A program made the position numbers and the translations under genes. 64,000 nucleotides of DNA, from NCBI GenBank assembly GCA_965371445.1, contig CBDUYN010000032.1:4360-68359 (forward strand), given 5' to 3'. This DNA is from DASWIG01 sp965371445 (GTDB lineage: Bacteria > Acidobacteriota > Thermoanaerobaculia > Multivoradales > J023). This document shows, piece after piece, positions 49,909-57,992 of this stretch (positions are counted from its first letter, which is position 1; each line of letters starts with the position of its first letter). Under the pieces are notes generated by a model that saw nothing but the letters and a program-made list of their open reading frames with translations, was not told the origin of the DNA and did no database searches.

Positions 49909-50883
49909 GTGATCCGCCGCACGCAAGCTTCGACGTTCCTCGTCTACCTGATCTACCTCCTGGCGCTCGCCATGACGACGGCGCTGCTCGTCTTCTGGGT
50001 GCTGGTGGTGCAGCGTTTCAAGCCCGAGATCAACCAGCTGATCTCGCATTTCGTGGTCGAGTGGAACTACTTCCATTGGTTCATCCACTCGACCGGCGCG
50101 GTGCTTTTTTTCCTGGTCATCGTCGCCCTGACTTTCCTGCTCGCGGTCACCCTCTCGGAGCGCCGCTACTCGCGCAAGCGCGAGGAGTTTCTCTCGACCG
50201 CCACCCACGAGCTCAGGTCACCCGTGGCGGCGATCAAGCTCCACGCCCAGACGCTGCAACAAGACGACCTCGAAGACGACGAACGGCGCCAGTCGGTCGG
50301 CTTCATCGTCCACGAGGCGGAACGCGTCGCGCATCTGGTCGACGACCTGCTGGAGGCGAGCCGGATCCTGGCCTCCAATGCCCCCACCGAGCTCCAGCCG
50401 ATCCACCTCGACGACTTCTTCCGCGAGTACGAGGAGTCGGTCAAGGACCGCTTCGACCTGAGCAAGGTGCAGATCCATTTCGAAATCCGTACCCGGGCGG
50501 TGGTGATGGCGACCTCCGAGGCCCTGCACCGGATCATGGACAACCTGATCGCCAACGCGCTCCGCTTCACCGACGCCGGCGGCGAGATCCTCTGCCGGGT
50601 AATCGACTCCCACCACTCGGCCCAGATCGTCGTCGCCGACGACGGGGTCGGCATTCCCCCGAGCGAGCTCAAGCGGGTCTTCGACCGCTTCTACCAGCTG
50701 CGCCGCGGCATGGGTGGACGGACGCTGCGCGGCACGGTGGGCCTAGGCCTCGCGATAGTCCGGACCCTGGTGGAGGACATGCGGGGCAAGATCCGGGCGA
50801 TCTCCGGCGACGACTCGCCCGGCACCCGCTTCGAGATCCGCCTCCCCCATGCCGACCCCACGAAGGTGGCCAGGAAACCCTGA
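49909..50883 (+). CDS. sensor histidine kinase with two membrane helices
   Basis: 324 aa from a GTG at 49909 (GGGAG 10 nt upstream). Two membrane helices (about 10-32 and 60-80) enclose a short periplasmic loop of about 25 residues, so the sensing part is small. HisKA: EEFLSTATHELRSPVAAIKL with phospho-His in the HELRSP box. HATPase_c: IMDNLIANALRFT (N box), VVADDGVGIPPSEL, FDRFYQL and GTVGLGLAIVRTLV. It autophosphorylates and passes phosphate to the regulator encoded 2 nt downstream. There are no PAS or HAMP domains. The cue is unknown. Confidence 0.9.
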   Translation: MIRRTQASTFLVYLIYLLALAMTTALLVFWVLVVQRFKPEINQLISHFVVEWNYFHWFIHSTGAVLFFLVIVALTFLLAVTLSERRYSRKREEFLSTATHELRSPVAAIKLHAQTLQQDDLEDDERRQSVGFIVHEAERVAHLVDDLLEASRILASNAPTELQPIHLDDFFREYEESVKDRFDLSKVQIHFEIRTRAVVMATSEALHRIMDNLIANALRFTDAGGEILCRVIDSHHSAQIVVADDGVGIPPSELKRVFDRFYQLRRGMGGRTLRGTVGLGLAIVRTLVEDMRGKIRAISGDDSPGTRFEIRLPHADPTKVARKP

Positions 50884-50885
50884 GC

Positions 50886-51617
50886 ATGGCGGAAGAGCGT
50901 GCACGACAGATCCTCGTGGTCGAAGACGAGGACGCCATTGCCAAGGGGCTCGTCTTCAACCTGAAGAGGAAGGGCTACGACGTCGACCTGGCGACCGACG
51001 GCGAGCGCGCGCTCGAGATGGGCAAGAGCGGGCGCTACGACCTGATCGTGCTCGATGTCCGGCTCCCCAAGCGGGACGGCTTCGAGGTCTGTCAGCGGCT
51101 GCGCCGTGACGGTGTGTTTACCCCGGTCCTGATGCTCACCGCCCGCGACCAGCCCGACGACGTCGTCTTCGGCCTCAAGAGCGGTGCCGACGACTACATG
51201 GTCAAGCCTTTTGACCTGGCGATTTTCCTGGCCCGGGTCGAGGGCCTCCTGCGGCGCGTCGACTGGGCGCGGGCCGACCCCGCCGCCGAGCACGACGAAG
51301 AGGCGCCGGAGGACGGCTCGCGCTTCATCTTCGGCGAGTTCTGGGTCGACTTCGACACCTGGCAGGCCAAAACCCGCCAGGGTGAGGTGGAGCTCTCGCG
51401 CAAGGAGCTCGCGGTCATGCGGGTCTTCGCCGAGAAGGTCAACCAGGTGGTGACGCGGCGCGAGCTTCTCGACAAGGTCTGGGAGCTGCCGAACCATCCC
51501 AACACGCGCGTCGTCGACAACGTGATCGTGGCGCTGCGGCGCGCCTTCGAGGAAAATGCCTGGCGGCCGCGCTACATCCATTCCGTCCGCGGGGTGGGGT
51601 ACCGGTTCGTGCCGTAG
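50886..51617 (+). CDS. OmpR/PhoB-family response regulator
   Basis: 243 aa from the ATG at 50886, two bases after the kinase stop. Receiver domain: ILVVEDEDAIAKGL, phosphoacceptor in LIVLDVRLPKRDG, LMLTARD and DDYMVKPF. Winged-helix DNA-binding domain (about 140-243): VELSRKELAVMRVFAEKVNQ, VVTRRELLDKVWEL and TRVVDNVIVALRRAFE, ending VRGVGYRFVP. The partner of the kinase upstream; its probable target box lies in front of the operon. Its TAG stop is the first triplet of the REP element at 51614. Confidence 0.92.
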   Translation: MAEERARQILVVEDEDAIAKGLVFNLKRKGYDVDLATDGERALEMGKSGRYDLIVLDVRLPKRDGFEVCQRLRRDGVFTPVLMLTARDQPDDVVFGLKSGADDYMVKPFDLAIFLARVEGLLRRVDWARADPAAEHDEEAPEDGSRFIFGEFWVDFDTWQAKTRQGEVELSRKELAVMRVFAEKVNQVVTRRELLDKVWELPNHPNTRVVDNVIVALRRAFEENAWRPRYIHSVRGVGYRFVP

Positions 51618-51662
51618 GGGCGAATCTTGTATTCGCCCGGGCGATCACAAGGATCGCCCCTA
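51614..51662. repeat. REP-like inverted hairpin pair that supplies both flanking stop codons
   Basis: Two perfect stem-loops back to back: GGGCGAAT-CTTGT-ATTCGCCC (51618-51638) and GGGCGATC-ACAAG-GATCGCCC (51639-51659). Same units as 5458-5514 but in the opposite order. The terminal GTAGG gives the TAG of the regulator (51615-51617) and the terminal CCTA gives the TAG of the convergent alcohol dehydrogenase (51660-51662). Confidence 0.9.
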
Positions 51663-52802
51663 GAGCGAATCCAGGATCTCCAGGTAGTCGTGGGTCGCCA
51701 TGGGACGCGGGTTCGAGCCGTTCGAGCCGTTGCGGACCGAGAGCTCGGCGATCTGGTGGTGGTCGCTCGGCGAGATGCCGAGGTCTTTCCAGGGCGGGAT
51801 CTCCAGCTGACGCAGGAGCTCCTCGAGGCGCCGCAGAAACAGCTCGGCCCGCTCCTCGGGCGGTGCTTCGCGGTTGCCGTCGGGGGCGAGGAGCTCGATC
51901 GAGGCGAGCCTCGCCGTGACGTGCTCGCCGTGGCAGCGCATCACGGGCACGAGGAGCGCCGCGGTGGTGGCGCCGTGGGCCAGGTCGAAGAGGCCGCCGA
52001 TCGACTCCGCCAGGCAGTGGACGGCGCCCACGTCGGCGTTGCCAAAAGCGACACCCGCCAGCGTCGAGGCACGCATCACCGCCTCGCGGGCCTCGGAGTC
52101 GCCGGCGATGTCGCCGGCGGCCCGCGGCAGGTAGCGCAGGATCAGCGCGATCGCCTTTTCGGCAAGCGCGTTCGACGCCGGATTGGCGAGCGTCCCGGTC
52201 GTCGCTTCCAGTGCGTGGGTAAGGGCGTCCACGCCGGTCGCCGCCACCATGTGCGCCGGCAGCGTACAGATGAGGTCGGCGTCGACCAGCGCCCGGTCCG
52301 GGAACATGGTCTCGCCTTTGAGGGAGATCTTGGCCCGCGTCGGCTCGTGGGTCAGCACCGAGACCCAGGTCACCTCGGAGCCCGTGCCGCAGGTGGTGGG
52401 GACGGCGACGAACGGCAACGGTGGGTTCGGGTAGCGGTTGCCGCCCTCGTAGTGCTCCGGGTGGCCCTCGTTGGTGGCCATCATGGCCGCGGCCTTGGCC
52501 GTGTCGAGCACGCTCCCGCCGCCCAGGCCCAGGACGCCGTCGAGGTCTTTCTCGCGGATCACCTCGGCCGCCCGCGACACCGTCGTCGTCCGCGGGTTGG
52601 GCTCGATCTCGTCGAAGACCACCGGGGCGAGGTCGGCCCCCGAAAGCAGCGTCCGGACCTTCTCCGGCCACTCGGTGGCTTCCAGCCCTTGGTCGACCAC
52701 CAGGAGGGGCCTGTGGAACTGACAGGCGCGCAGCACCTCGGGGAGACGTGTGATGCACCCCGGGATGATATGGATACGAGTCGGCATTCGGAATCCGAGC
52801 AT
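51660..52802 (-). CDS. iron-containing alcohol dehydrogenase
   Basis: 380 aa from the ATG at 52802 with AAGGAG upstream; earlier in-frame codons lack support. Group III Fe-ADH fold: NAD-binding GLGGGSVLDTAKAAAMMA, VPTTCGTGSEVTWVSVL, and metal ligands in GVDALTHALEA and HCLAESIGGLFDLAHGATTAALL. It oxidises or reduces alcohols and aldehydes with NAD(P)H in the cytoplasm. The natural substrate cannot be told. It stands alone, divergent from the S9 peptidase gene, with about 140 nt between them holding no clear promoter. Confidence 0.92.
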   Translation of the reverse strand: MLGFRMPTRIHIIPGCITRLPEVLRACQFHRPLLVVDQGLEATEWPEKVRTLLSGADLAPVVFDEIEPNPRTTTVSRAAEVIREKDLDGVLGLGGGSVLDTAKAAAMMATNEGHPEHYEGGNRYPNPPLPFVAVPTTCGTGSEVTWVSVLTHEPTRAKISLKGETMFPDRALVDADLICTLPAHMVAATGVDALTHALEATTGTLANPASNALAEKAIALILRYLPRAAGDIAGDSEAREAVMRASTLAGVAFGNADVGAVHCLAESIGGLFDLAHGATTAALLVPVMRCHGEHVTARLASIELLAPDGNREAPPEERAELFLRRLEELLRQLEIPPWKDLGISPSDHHQIAELSVRNGSNGSNPRPMATHDYLEILDSL

Positions 52803-52942
52803 GACGATCTCCTTGACTCTGACCGACAAGAGACTCTATCGTCGCATGGGATCGTGATGCCACCTCTTTTCACCCTTCGCAACCGGAATCGTCCCTGGAG
52901 CCTCCGCCTTTCGGGCCTCTACGTCCGCGACGGAGGCCGCGG

Positions 52943-54781
52943 GTGAGCGCGCGCCGTTTGACCTTCGAGGACCTCTGGTCTCTCGAGCGGCTCGGGGCGC
53001 CGGCCGTCTCGCCCGACGGACGCTGGGTGGCGCTCGTCGCCACCCGCTATCCGCGCGAGGAGAATCGGGGCGTCGGCGACCTGTGGCTCGTGGCGGGCGA
53101 CGGCAGCGAAGCGCCGCGGCGGCTGACCTGGGACGCGGGGAGCGAGAAAGCCCCCACCTGGAGCGGCGACTCGCGCTATCTCGCCTTCGTTTCCAAGCGT
53201 GGCGAGGACCCCGCCCAGCTCTACCGGCTGCCCATGGCCGGCGGCGAGGCCGAGCCCTTGACCGAGCTGGGTGTCGCGGTGAGCGGCGCGAAGTACTTCG
53301 ACGACGGCCGGCGCATCGCTTTTGCGGCCTCGACCTGGCCGGACCTCGGCGACGACCTGGAAGCGCTCAAGAAGCGAGTCGAGGAGAGGAAAGAAGACAA
53401 AACCCAGGTCAAGGTCAGCGACCGGCGCCTGCTGCGCTACTGGGACGAGTACCGCACCGACGGAAGTGTCCCGCACGTCTTCGAGCTCGATCTCAAGACC
53501 CCCAAGCTCCGCGACCTCATGCCGGGCTTCGACGGCCTCCTGTCCTTCATGAGATTCGACTGGGACCTCTCTCCCGACGGCTCGCAGATCGCTTTTGTGG
53601 CCAACACGACCGAGCCGCCGTGGCAAAAGCTTTCGATGAAGGTCCACACGCTCGACCTCGCGAGCGGCGAGATCCGCCGCCTCGGCGGTACCGGGGGGAA
53701 GCGGATCCGAGACGTCGCCCCGGCCTACAGCGCCGACGGCCGCTATCTGCTCTTTGCCCGCAAGCCGCGCATCGACGTCTCTCCCGAGCTCGCCCCGTTG
53801 ATGCGCTACGACACGAGGAGCGGCGAGCTCAAGGACCTGACCGGCGGCTGGGACCGCCAGCCCGCAGGATGGACGACGAGCCGCGACGGCGAAAGTGTCG
53901 TCTTCCACGCCCAGGACCGGGGACGCTCCAACCTCTACGTGATGCCGATCGACGGCGGCGAGCCCCGCCTCCTGGTCCGCGGCGGCGCGACGGGCGGCGT
54001 CGACGCCGGTAAGGGCGGCCGGCTCTTCTACCTCCGCGACGCCCTCCTCGAGCCGGAGGAGCTCTGGAGCGTTGGTATCGACGGCGGCGAGCCGCGGCGG
54101 TTGACCTCCTTTCACGACGAAACGGTCCGCGACGTCGACTTCGGCACCGTCGAGGACGTGACCTTTGAGGGCGGCGAAGGCGAGGCGGTCCAGATGTGGG
54201 TGCTCCATCCGCCGGGCTTCGATCCGGCGGAGAAGTACCCTCTGGTCCTGATCCTCCACGGCGGACCCCACAGCGCCTGGCTCGACACGTTTCACTACCG
54301 CTGGGCGACGGCGCTTTTCTCGGCCCAGGGCTACGTCACAGCGGCGGTCAACTTCCATGGCTCGACCGGCTTCGGCCAGGATTTTGCCGCGTCGATCCAG
54401 GGCGAGCACGCCCGCCTCCCTTTCCTCGACGTGATGAAGGCGACGGATCACCTCGTCGAACGCGGTGCCGAGCCGTGGGAGAACCCGGAGCGCATCGACC
54501 GCTACTCGCCGAGCCGTCACGCGTCGGATTTCGCGACGCCGACGCTCATCCTTCACGGCGAGCTCGACTACCGGGTGCCGGTCACCCAGGGGATCCAGCT
54601 CCATCACGTCCTGTCGGGCAAGGGCGTCCCTTCGCGGATCGTCGTCTTTCCCCACGAGAACCACTGGATCACCCGTCCGCAGGCGGCGGAGATCTGGTGG
54701 CGCGAGGTCCTGGGATGGCTCGACCGCTACATCGGCAAGGGCGCCGACCCAGAGGACGGCGGAGACGATGAAGCGTCCTGA
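52943..54781 (+). pseudogene. S9-family (acylaminoacyl/prolyl oligopeptidase-like) protein lacking the catalytic serine segment
   Basis: 612 aa from a GTG at 52943. Residues about 15-400 form the beta-propeller (repeated P-D-G-R-x-V/I-A-F units). The alpha/beta-hydrolase domain starts normally: LVLILHGGPHSAW, GYVTAAVNFHGSTGFGQDF and FLDVMKATDHLVERGA. It ends normally too: EPWENPERIDRYSPSRHASD, TPTLILHGELDYRVPV (Asp) and FPHENHWI (His). The stretch between ERGA and EPWENP (about residue 509, nt about 54470) that should carry GxSYGG is missing, about 60 residues. The reading frame is intact. Peptidase activity by the normal mechanism is not possible. It is either a recent in-frame deletion or a retained binding protein. 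Confidence 0.78.
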
Positions 54782-56546
54782 GCGCCTCGTCGGTGCGGTT
54801 CTCCTGGCCGCTGCCGTCCTCCTCCTGCTCTTTTTCCTGAACGAGCACCTGCGCCTCGCCCTCGACAAGGAGTATTCGATCGACGAGCTCCAGTACGCTC
54901 ACGGCGGCTGGCTGATCTCCCAGGGCGAGGTGATCTACCGCGACTTTTTCGAGCACCACCATCCGTTGATCCATCAGCTTCTGGCGCTCGCTTTCCTCGT
55001 CCTCGACGACGACCCCAACAACGTGGTCTATCTGCGGCTCTTGATGCTGCCCTTTCTCCTTCTGACGCTGGTGGCCGCCTGGCGTCTCACGGCGGGAAAA
55101 GACGACGAGAAGCGTTCCGCCATCCTCGCGCCGCTTTTCGTCCTGATGGTGCCGAGCTACTCGATGATGGCGACCGAGGTGCGGCCGGATCCGCTGGCTT
55201 TCGCGCTTTTCCTGGCCGCCGTCGCGGTCCTCTACACCGGCCGGCTCGCTCCCGGGATCCGAGGGTTTCTAAGCGGCGTCTTTTTGGTCGCCGCTTTCTG
55301 GGGGACTCTCAAGGTCGTCTACTACGGCCTCGTCTTTCCGGCGGCGCTCGCCGCGGACTTGGTGGCACTGTCCGCCTGGGGGGATCAAGGGGGGAAGACA
55401 CTGCGGCGTGGCAAGGAACGCTACCTCCTGGGCCATCCGTTTTTTTTCCTCGCCGGGGCCGCCGCTGCGGTGCTGCCGATCGCCGTCTATCTGACGGTGA
55501 CCGGATCGTGGGGGGCCTGGTTCGAATGGTCGGTCGAGTGGTCCTTCGTCCACCAGCGTCACTATCCGGGCTTTTTCTGGACGCGCAACTTCGCGTCGCT
55601 TTTCGCGGTCTCTTTCTGGCTCTTTCCGCTCGCCGTCCTGGGAGTCGTGACGACGGTGAAGCGGCTGCCGCGCGGCGTGACGACGGCCGGCGTGACGACG
55701 CCCGGCGAGGCCGCGCCGGACCTCCTGCTCCTGGGGACGCTCGCGACGACGCTGGCGTCTTTCGTCTGGCAGTCGGCGGCCTATCTCTACAGCCTGGTGC
55801 CGTTCACGGTCGTCTGGTGCGTTTTCGCGGCGCGCGGGGCCGTAGCGGTGATGCGGTGGCTGCGCTCGGGCCGGGCCGGCGGCGCCTCGGTCTACTTCGC
55901 GGCGCTCCTTTTGCTCCTCTTCGCCGTCGAGGTGGCACGCGCCCGGGGCGGCATCGAAAAGCTCCTGGCGCGCGACAACGCCAAGCAGCACGCGGTGCTT
56001 CGCCGGCTCCACCAAATGACGCGTCCGGACGAGCCGGTATTAAACATTTCCGGCGGACAGGTCACACGTCCGTCGGTGCATTTCTTCTACTTCTTCGAAG
56101 CCGTGGTGCGTCAGCTCAAGCACGACGTCTTTGCCGATGAGTTTCCGCGGAGCATGATGGAGCGCGGTTGCATCGCCTACATGCCGAGCGATCGGTTTCA
56201 CCGTCTGCCGGAGCCGTTGCGGCGGTTTCTACTGGAGAGCTTCCAGCCCTATGACGAGGACCTCTGGTTCTGGGGACGGCGGTGGGAGGTCTCGGGAGAG
56301 CTGGCGGCCGAATTCCTGGCGGTGCGGGACGGGAGCTACTTCGTCTGGCCGCCGCAGGCGGTGGCGCGCGGCGAGCTCGTGGTGGGCGAGCAGCGGGTTG
56401 CGACGCCCGTCATCCAGCTTGCGGCGGGGACGTACGGCGTCCGCTACCGGGGGGAGGAGCGGGAGCTTTACCTCGTGTGGTTGCCGGCGGACGGGCGTGC
56501 GTTCGCGCCGCGTCCGGAGGTCAAGGCGGGGCTTGGAGGTTCCTAG
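54768..56546 (+). CDS. GT39-like polytopic membrane glycosyltransferase
   Basis: 592 aa from the ATG at 54768, overlapping the end of the S9 gene by 14 nt, with GGCGGAG upstream. Loop 1 carries EYSIDELQYAHGGWLISQGE and RDFFEHHHPLIHQLLAL, the ArnT/PMT-2 pattern (D/E before the first large loop, HHP). About ten membrane segments follow and a soluble C-terminal domain of about 180 residues begins near RARGGIEKLLARDNAK. It probably transfers a lipid-linked sugar outside the membrane. A loop contains GVTTAGVTTPGE, encoded by two near-identical 15-bp repeats (55674-55703). Confidence 0.82.
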   Translation: MKRPERLVGAVLLAAAVLLLLFFLNEHLRLALDKEYSIDELQYAHGGWLISQGEVIYRDFFEHHHPLIHQLLALAFLVLDDDPNNVVYLRLLMLPFLLLTLVAAWRLTAGKDDEKRSAILAPLFVLMVPSYSMMATEVRPDPLAFALFLAAVAVLYTGRLAPGIRGFLSGVFLVAAFWGTLKVVYYGLVFPAALAADLVALSAWGDQGGKTLRRGKERYLLGHPFFFLAGAAAAVLPIAVYLTVTGSWGAWFEWSVEWSFVHQRHYPGFFWTRNFASLFAVSFWLFPLAVLGVVTTVKRLPRGVTTAGVTTPGEAAPDLLLLGTLATTLASFVWQSAAYLYSLVPFTVVWCVFAARGAVAVMRWLRSGRAGGASVYFAALLLLLFAVEVARARGGIEKLLARDNAKQHAVLRRLHQMTRPDEPVLNISGGQVTRPSVHFFYFFEAVVRQLKHDVFADEFPRSMMERGCIAYMPSDRFHRLPEPLRRFLLESFQPYDEDLWFWGRRWEVSGELAAEFLAVRDGSYFVWPPQAVARGELVVGEQRVATPVIQLAAGTYGVRYRGEERELYLVWLPADGRAFAPRPEVKAGLGGS

Positions 56547-56625
56547 CCCGCGCTTGTGGTATGCTCGGCTCAACCGAGACGACTGGGAGAGCGAATGCGC
56601 GGGCCTTGACGGGAGAGGATGGGGT

Positions 56626-57096
56626 ATGACGACCGACTCCAACAAGCTTCGAGACAGGGAAGCCAGGCCGACGCGAGAGCGTCTGGCCCGTGATCGCGAC
56701 GGCGCCCCCGAACCCCTGAAGCCGATCCTCGACGCTTTCCTCGACCGCCTCTTCGACCCGAATCTCCAGCTCCAGGCCCTGTGGAAAGAGCTCAGGATCC
56801 ACGACCACAACATCTCCACCCAGTTCTTCCAGGCGTTCGGCAAGACGCCCTGGGCCTATCTCGTCGACTGCCGGCTCGAGGTCGCTGGCAGGCTGCTGGA
56901 AACGACCCGCGTCAAGCTCTTCCAGGTCAGCCTTGCCGTCGGCTATGGGAGCTACAACAACTTCTCCAGGGCCTTCAAGGCCTGGAGCGGCGGACGACGG
57001 CCCATCGACTACCGCCTCCGTCGGCTCAAGCGTCCCTTCGGCCCCCCGCCGGCTGAGGAATTTCTCTGCATTTGGCAGAGCCCTCAAATCGTGTGA
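56626..57096 (+). CDS. AraC-type helix-turn-helix protein
   Basis: 156 aa from the ATG at 56626 (GAGAGG upstream). Residues about 30-135 match the paired HTH of AraC/XylS regulators: FDPNLQLQALWKELRIHDHN, CRLEVAGRLLETTRVKLFQV and AVGYGSYNNFSRAFKAWSGG. There is no ligand-binding domain, and the N-terminus is a short charged stretch. It probably binds DNA, perhaps as a partner of a separate sensor. TATGCT at 56560-56565 is a possible -10. A hairpin cluster follows the stop. Confidence 0.8.
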   Translation: MTTDSNKLRDREARPTRERLARDRDGAPEPLKPILDAFLDRLFDPNLQLQALWKELRIHDHNISTQFFQAFGKTPWAYLVDCRLEVAGRLLETTRVKLFQVSLAVGYGSYNNFSRAFKAWSGGRRPIDYRLRRLKRPFGPPPAEEFLCIWQSPQIV

Positions 57097-57111
57097 TCCC
57101 GCGGCCGGCGG

Positions 57112-57177
57112 ACGCGGCTTCAGCCGCAAAGCCCGAAGGGCGTCTTTTCAAAGATAGCCCGGGGATTTATCCCCGGG
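57112..57177. repeat. hairpin cluster (terminator plus REP-like palindrome) between convergent genes
   Basis: Three inverted repeats in the 127-nt convergent gap 57097-57223: GCGGC-TTCA-GCCGC (about 57114-57127), GCCC-GAA-GGGC followed by GTCTTTT (about 57131-57147, resembles a Rho-independent terminator for the AraC-type gene), and CCCGGGGA-TTTA-TCCCCGGG (57158-57177). Confidence 0.75.
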
Positions 57178-57223
57178 TGCCGGCTCAGGCCCGAGATGGG
57201 GCGACCCGCCGAGCCACGGCGGT

Positions 57224-57982
57224 TCAGCGCCGGTCGCGCAGGAACGGCAGCGTACGCCGCGTCTCCCGGACGACGGTGGGGTTGATCTCGGCGAGCAACA
57301 TCGTCTCCTGCTCCGCCGCCGCGGCGAGGATGCGGCCCATGGGGTCGACGACGCGGCTGTCGCCCGTGTAGCGGTTCCCGCCGCCCTCGCCGACCCGGTT
57401 GACGCCGACGACGTAGGCCTGGTTCTCGATCGCCCTGGCCACGAGGAGCGTCTGCCAGTGGCGGCGGCGCGGCTCGGGCCAGTTGGCCACGACGACGTAG
57501 GCGTCGGTCGCCTCGGCCGTCGCCCAGAACTCGTCGGCGAAGCGCAGGTCGTAGCAGATGAAAAGCGTGAAGCGGACGCCCTCGACCTCGATCGTGACGA
57601 AGTCCTCGCCGGCACCGTAGCACTCGCTCTCGCCAGCGAAGGAGAAGGGGTGGATCTTGCGGTAGCGATGGAGCTCACCGCCGGGTCCGGCGACGACGAG
57701 CGTGTTGAAGGGCCTCTCGAAGCCTTCCGGACGCTCGGGCAGCGACCCGGCGATCCACAGGCCGTGCTCCGCGGCCTGCTCGCGCAGGAAGCGCGTCGAG
57801 GGTCCCTCGGGCGGCTCGCCGATGCGGTCGGTGGCCATCGAGAAGCCGCAGGCGTAGGTCTCGGGCAGGATCAGGAAGCGCACCCCGGCCGCCTTGGCCG
57901 CCACCACCCAGGGACGGAGGCGTTCGAAGTTGGCCTCCGGGTCCTCCCAGACGATCTCGCTCTGCAACGCTGCGATCTTCAT
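57224..57982 (-). CDS. carbon-nitrogen hydrolase, omega-amidase type
   Basis: 252 aa from an ATG with AAGGAGG 5 nt upstream. Nitrilase-fold triad: Glu in LILPETYACGF, Lys in HRYRKIHPFSFA and Cys in TLFICYDLRFADEFW, with ANWPEPRRRHWQTLL, which is typical of the omega-amidase/YafV group that hydrolyses 2-oxoglutaramate or 2-oxosuccinamate. It lies 10 nt downstream of a glutamine/methionine-type aminotransferase. In that known pairing the amidase removes the alpha-ketoacid amide and makes transamination irreversible, as in glutamine-driven methionine salvage. Cytoplasmic. Confidence 0.9.
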   Translation of the reverse strand: MKIAALQSEIVWEDPEANFERLRPWVVAAKAAGVRFLILPETYACGFSMATDRIGEPPEGPSTRFLREQAAEHGLWIAGSLPERPEGFERPFNTLVVAGPGGELHRYRKIHPFSFAGESECYGAGEDFVTIEVEGVRFTLFICYDLRFADEFWATAEATDAYVVVANWPEPRRRHWQTLLVARAIENQAYVVGVNRVGEGGGNRYTGDSRVVDPMGRILAAAAEQETMLLAEINPTVVRETRRTLPFLRDRR

Positions 57983-57992
57983 TCGATCCTCC

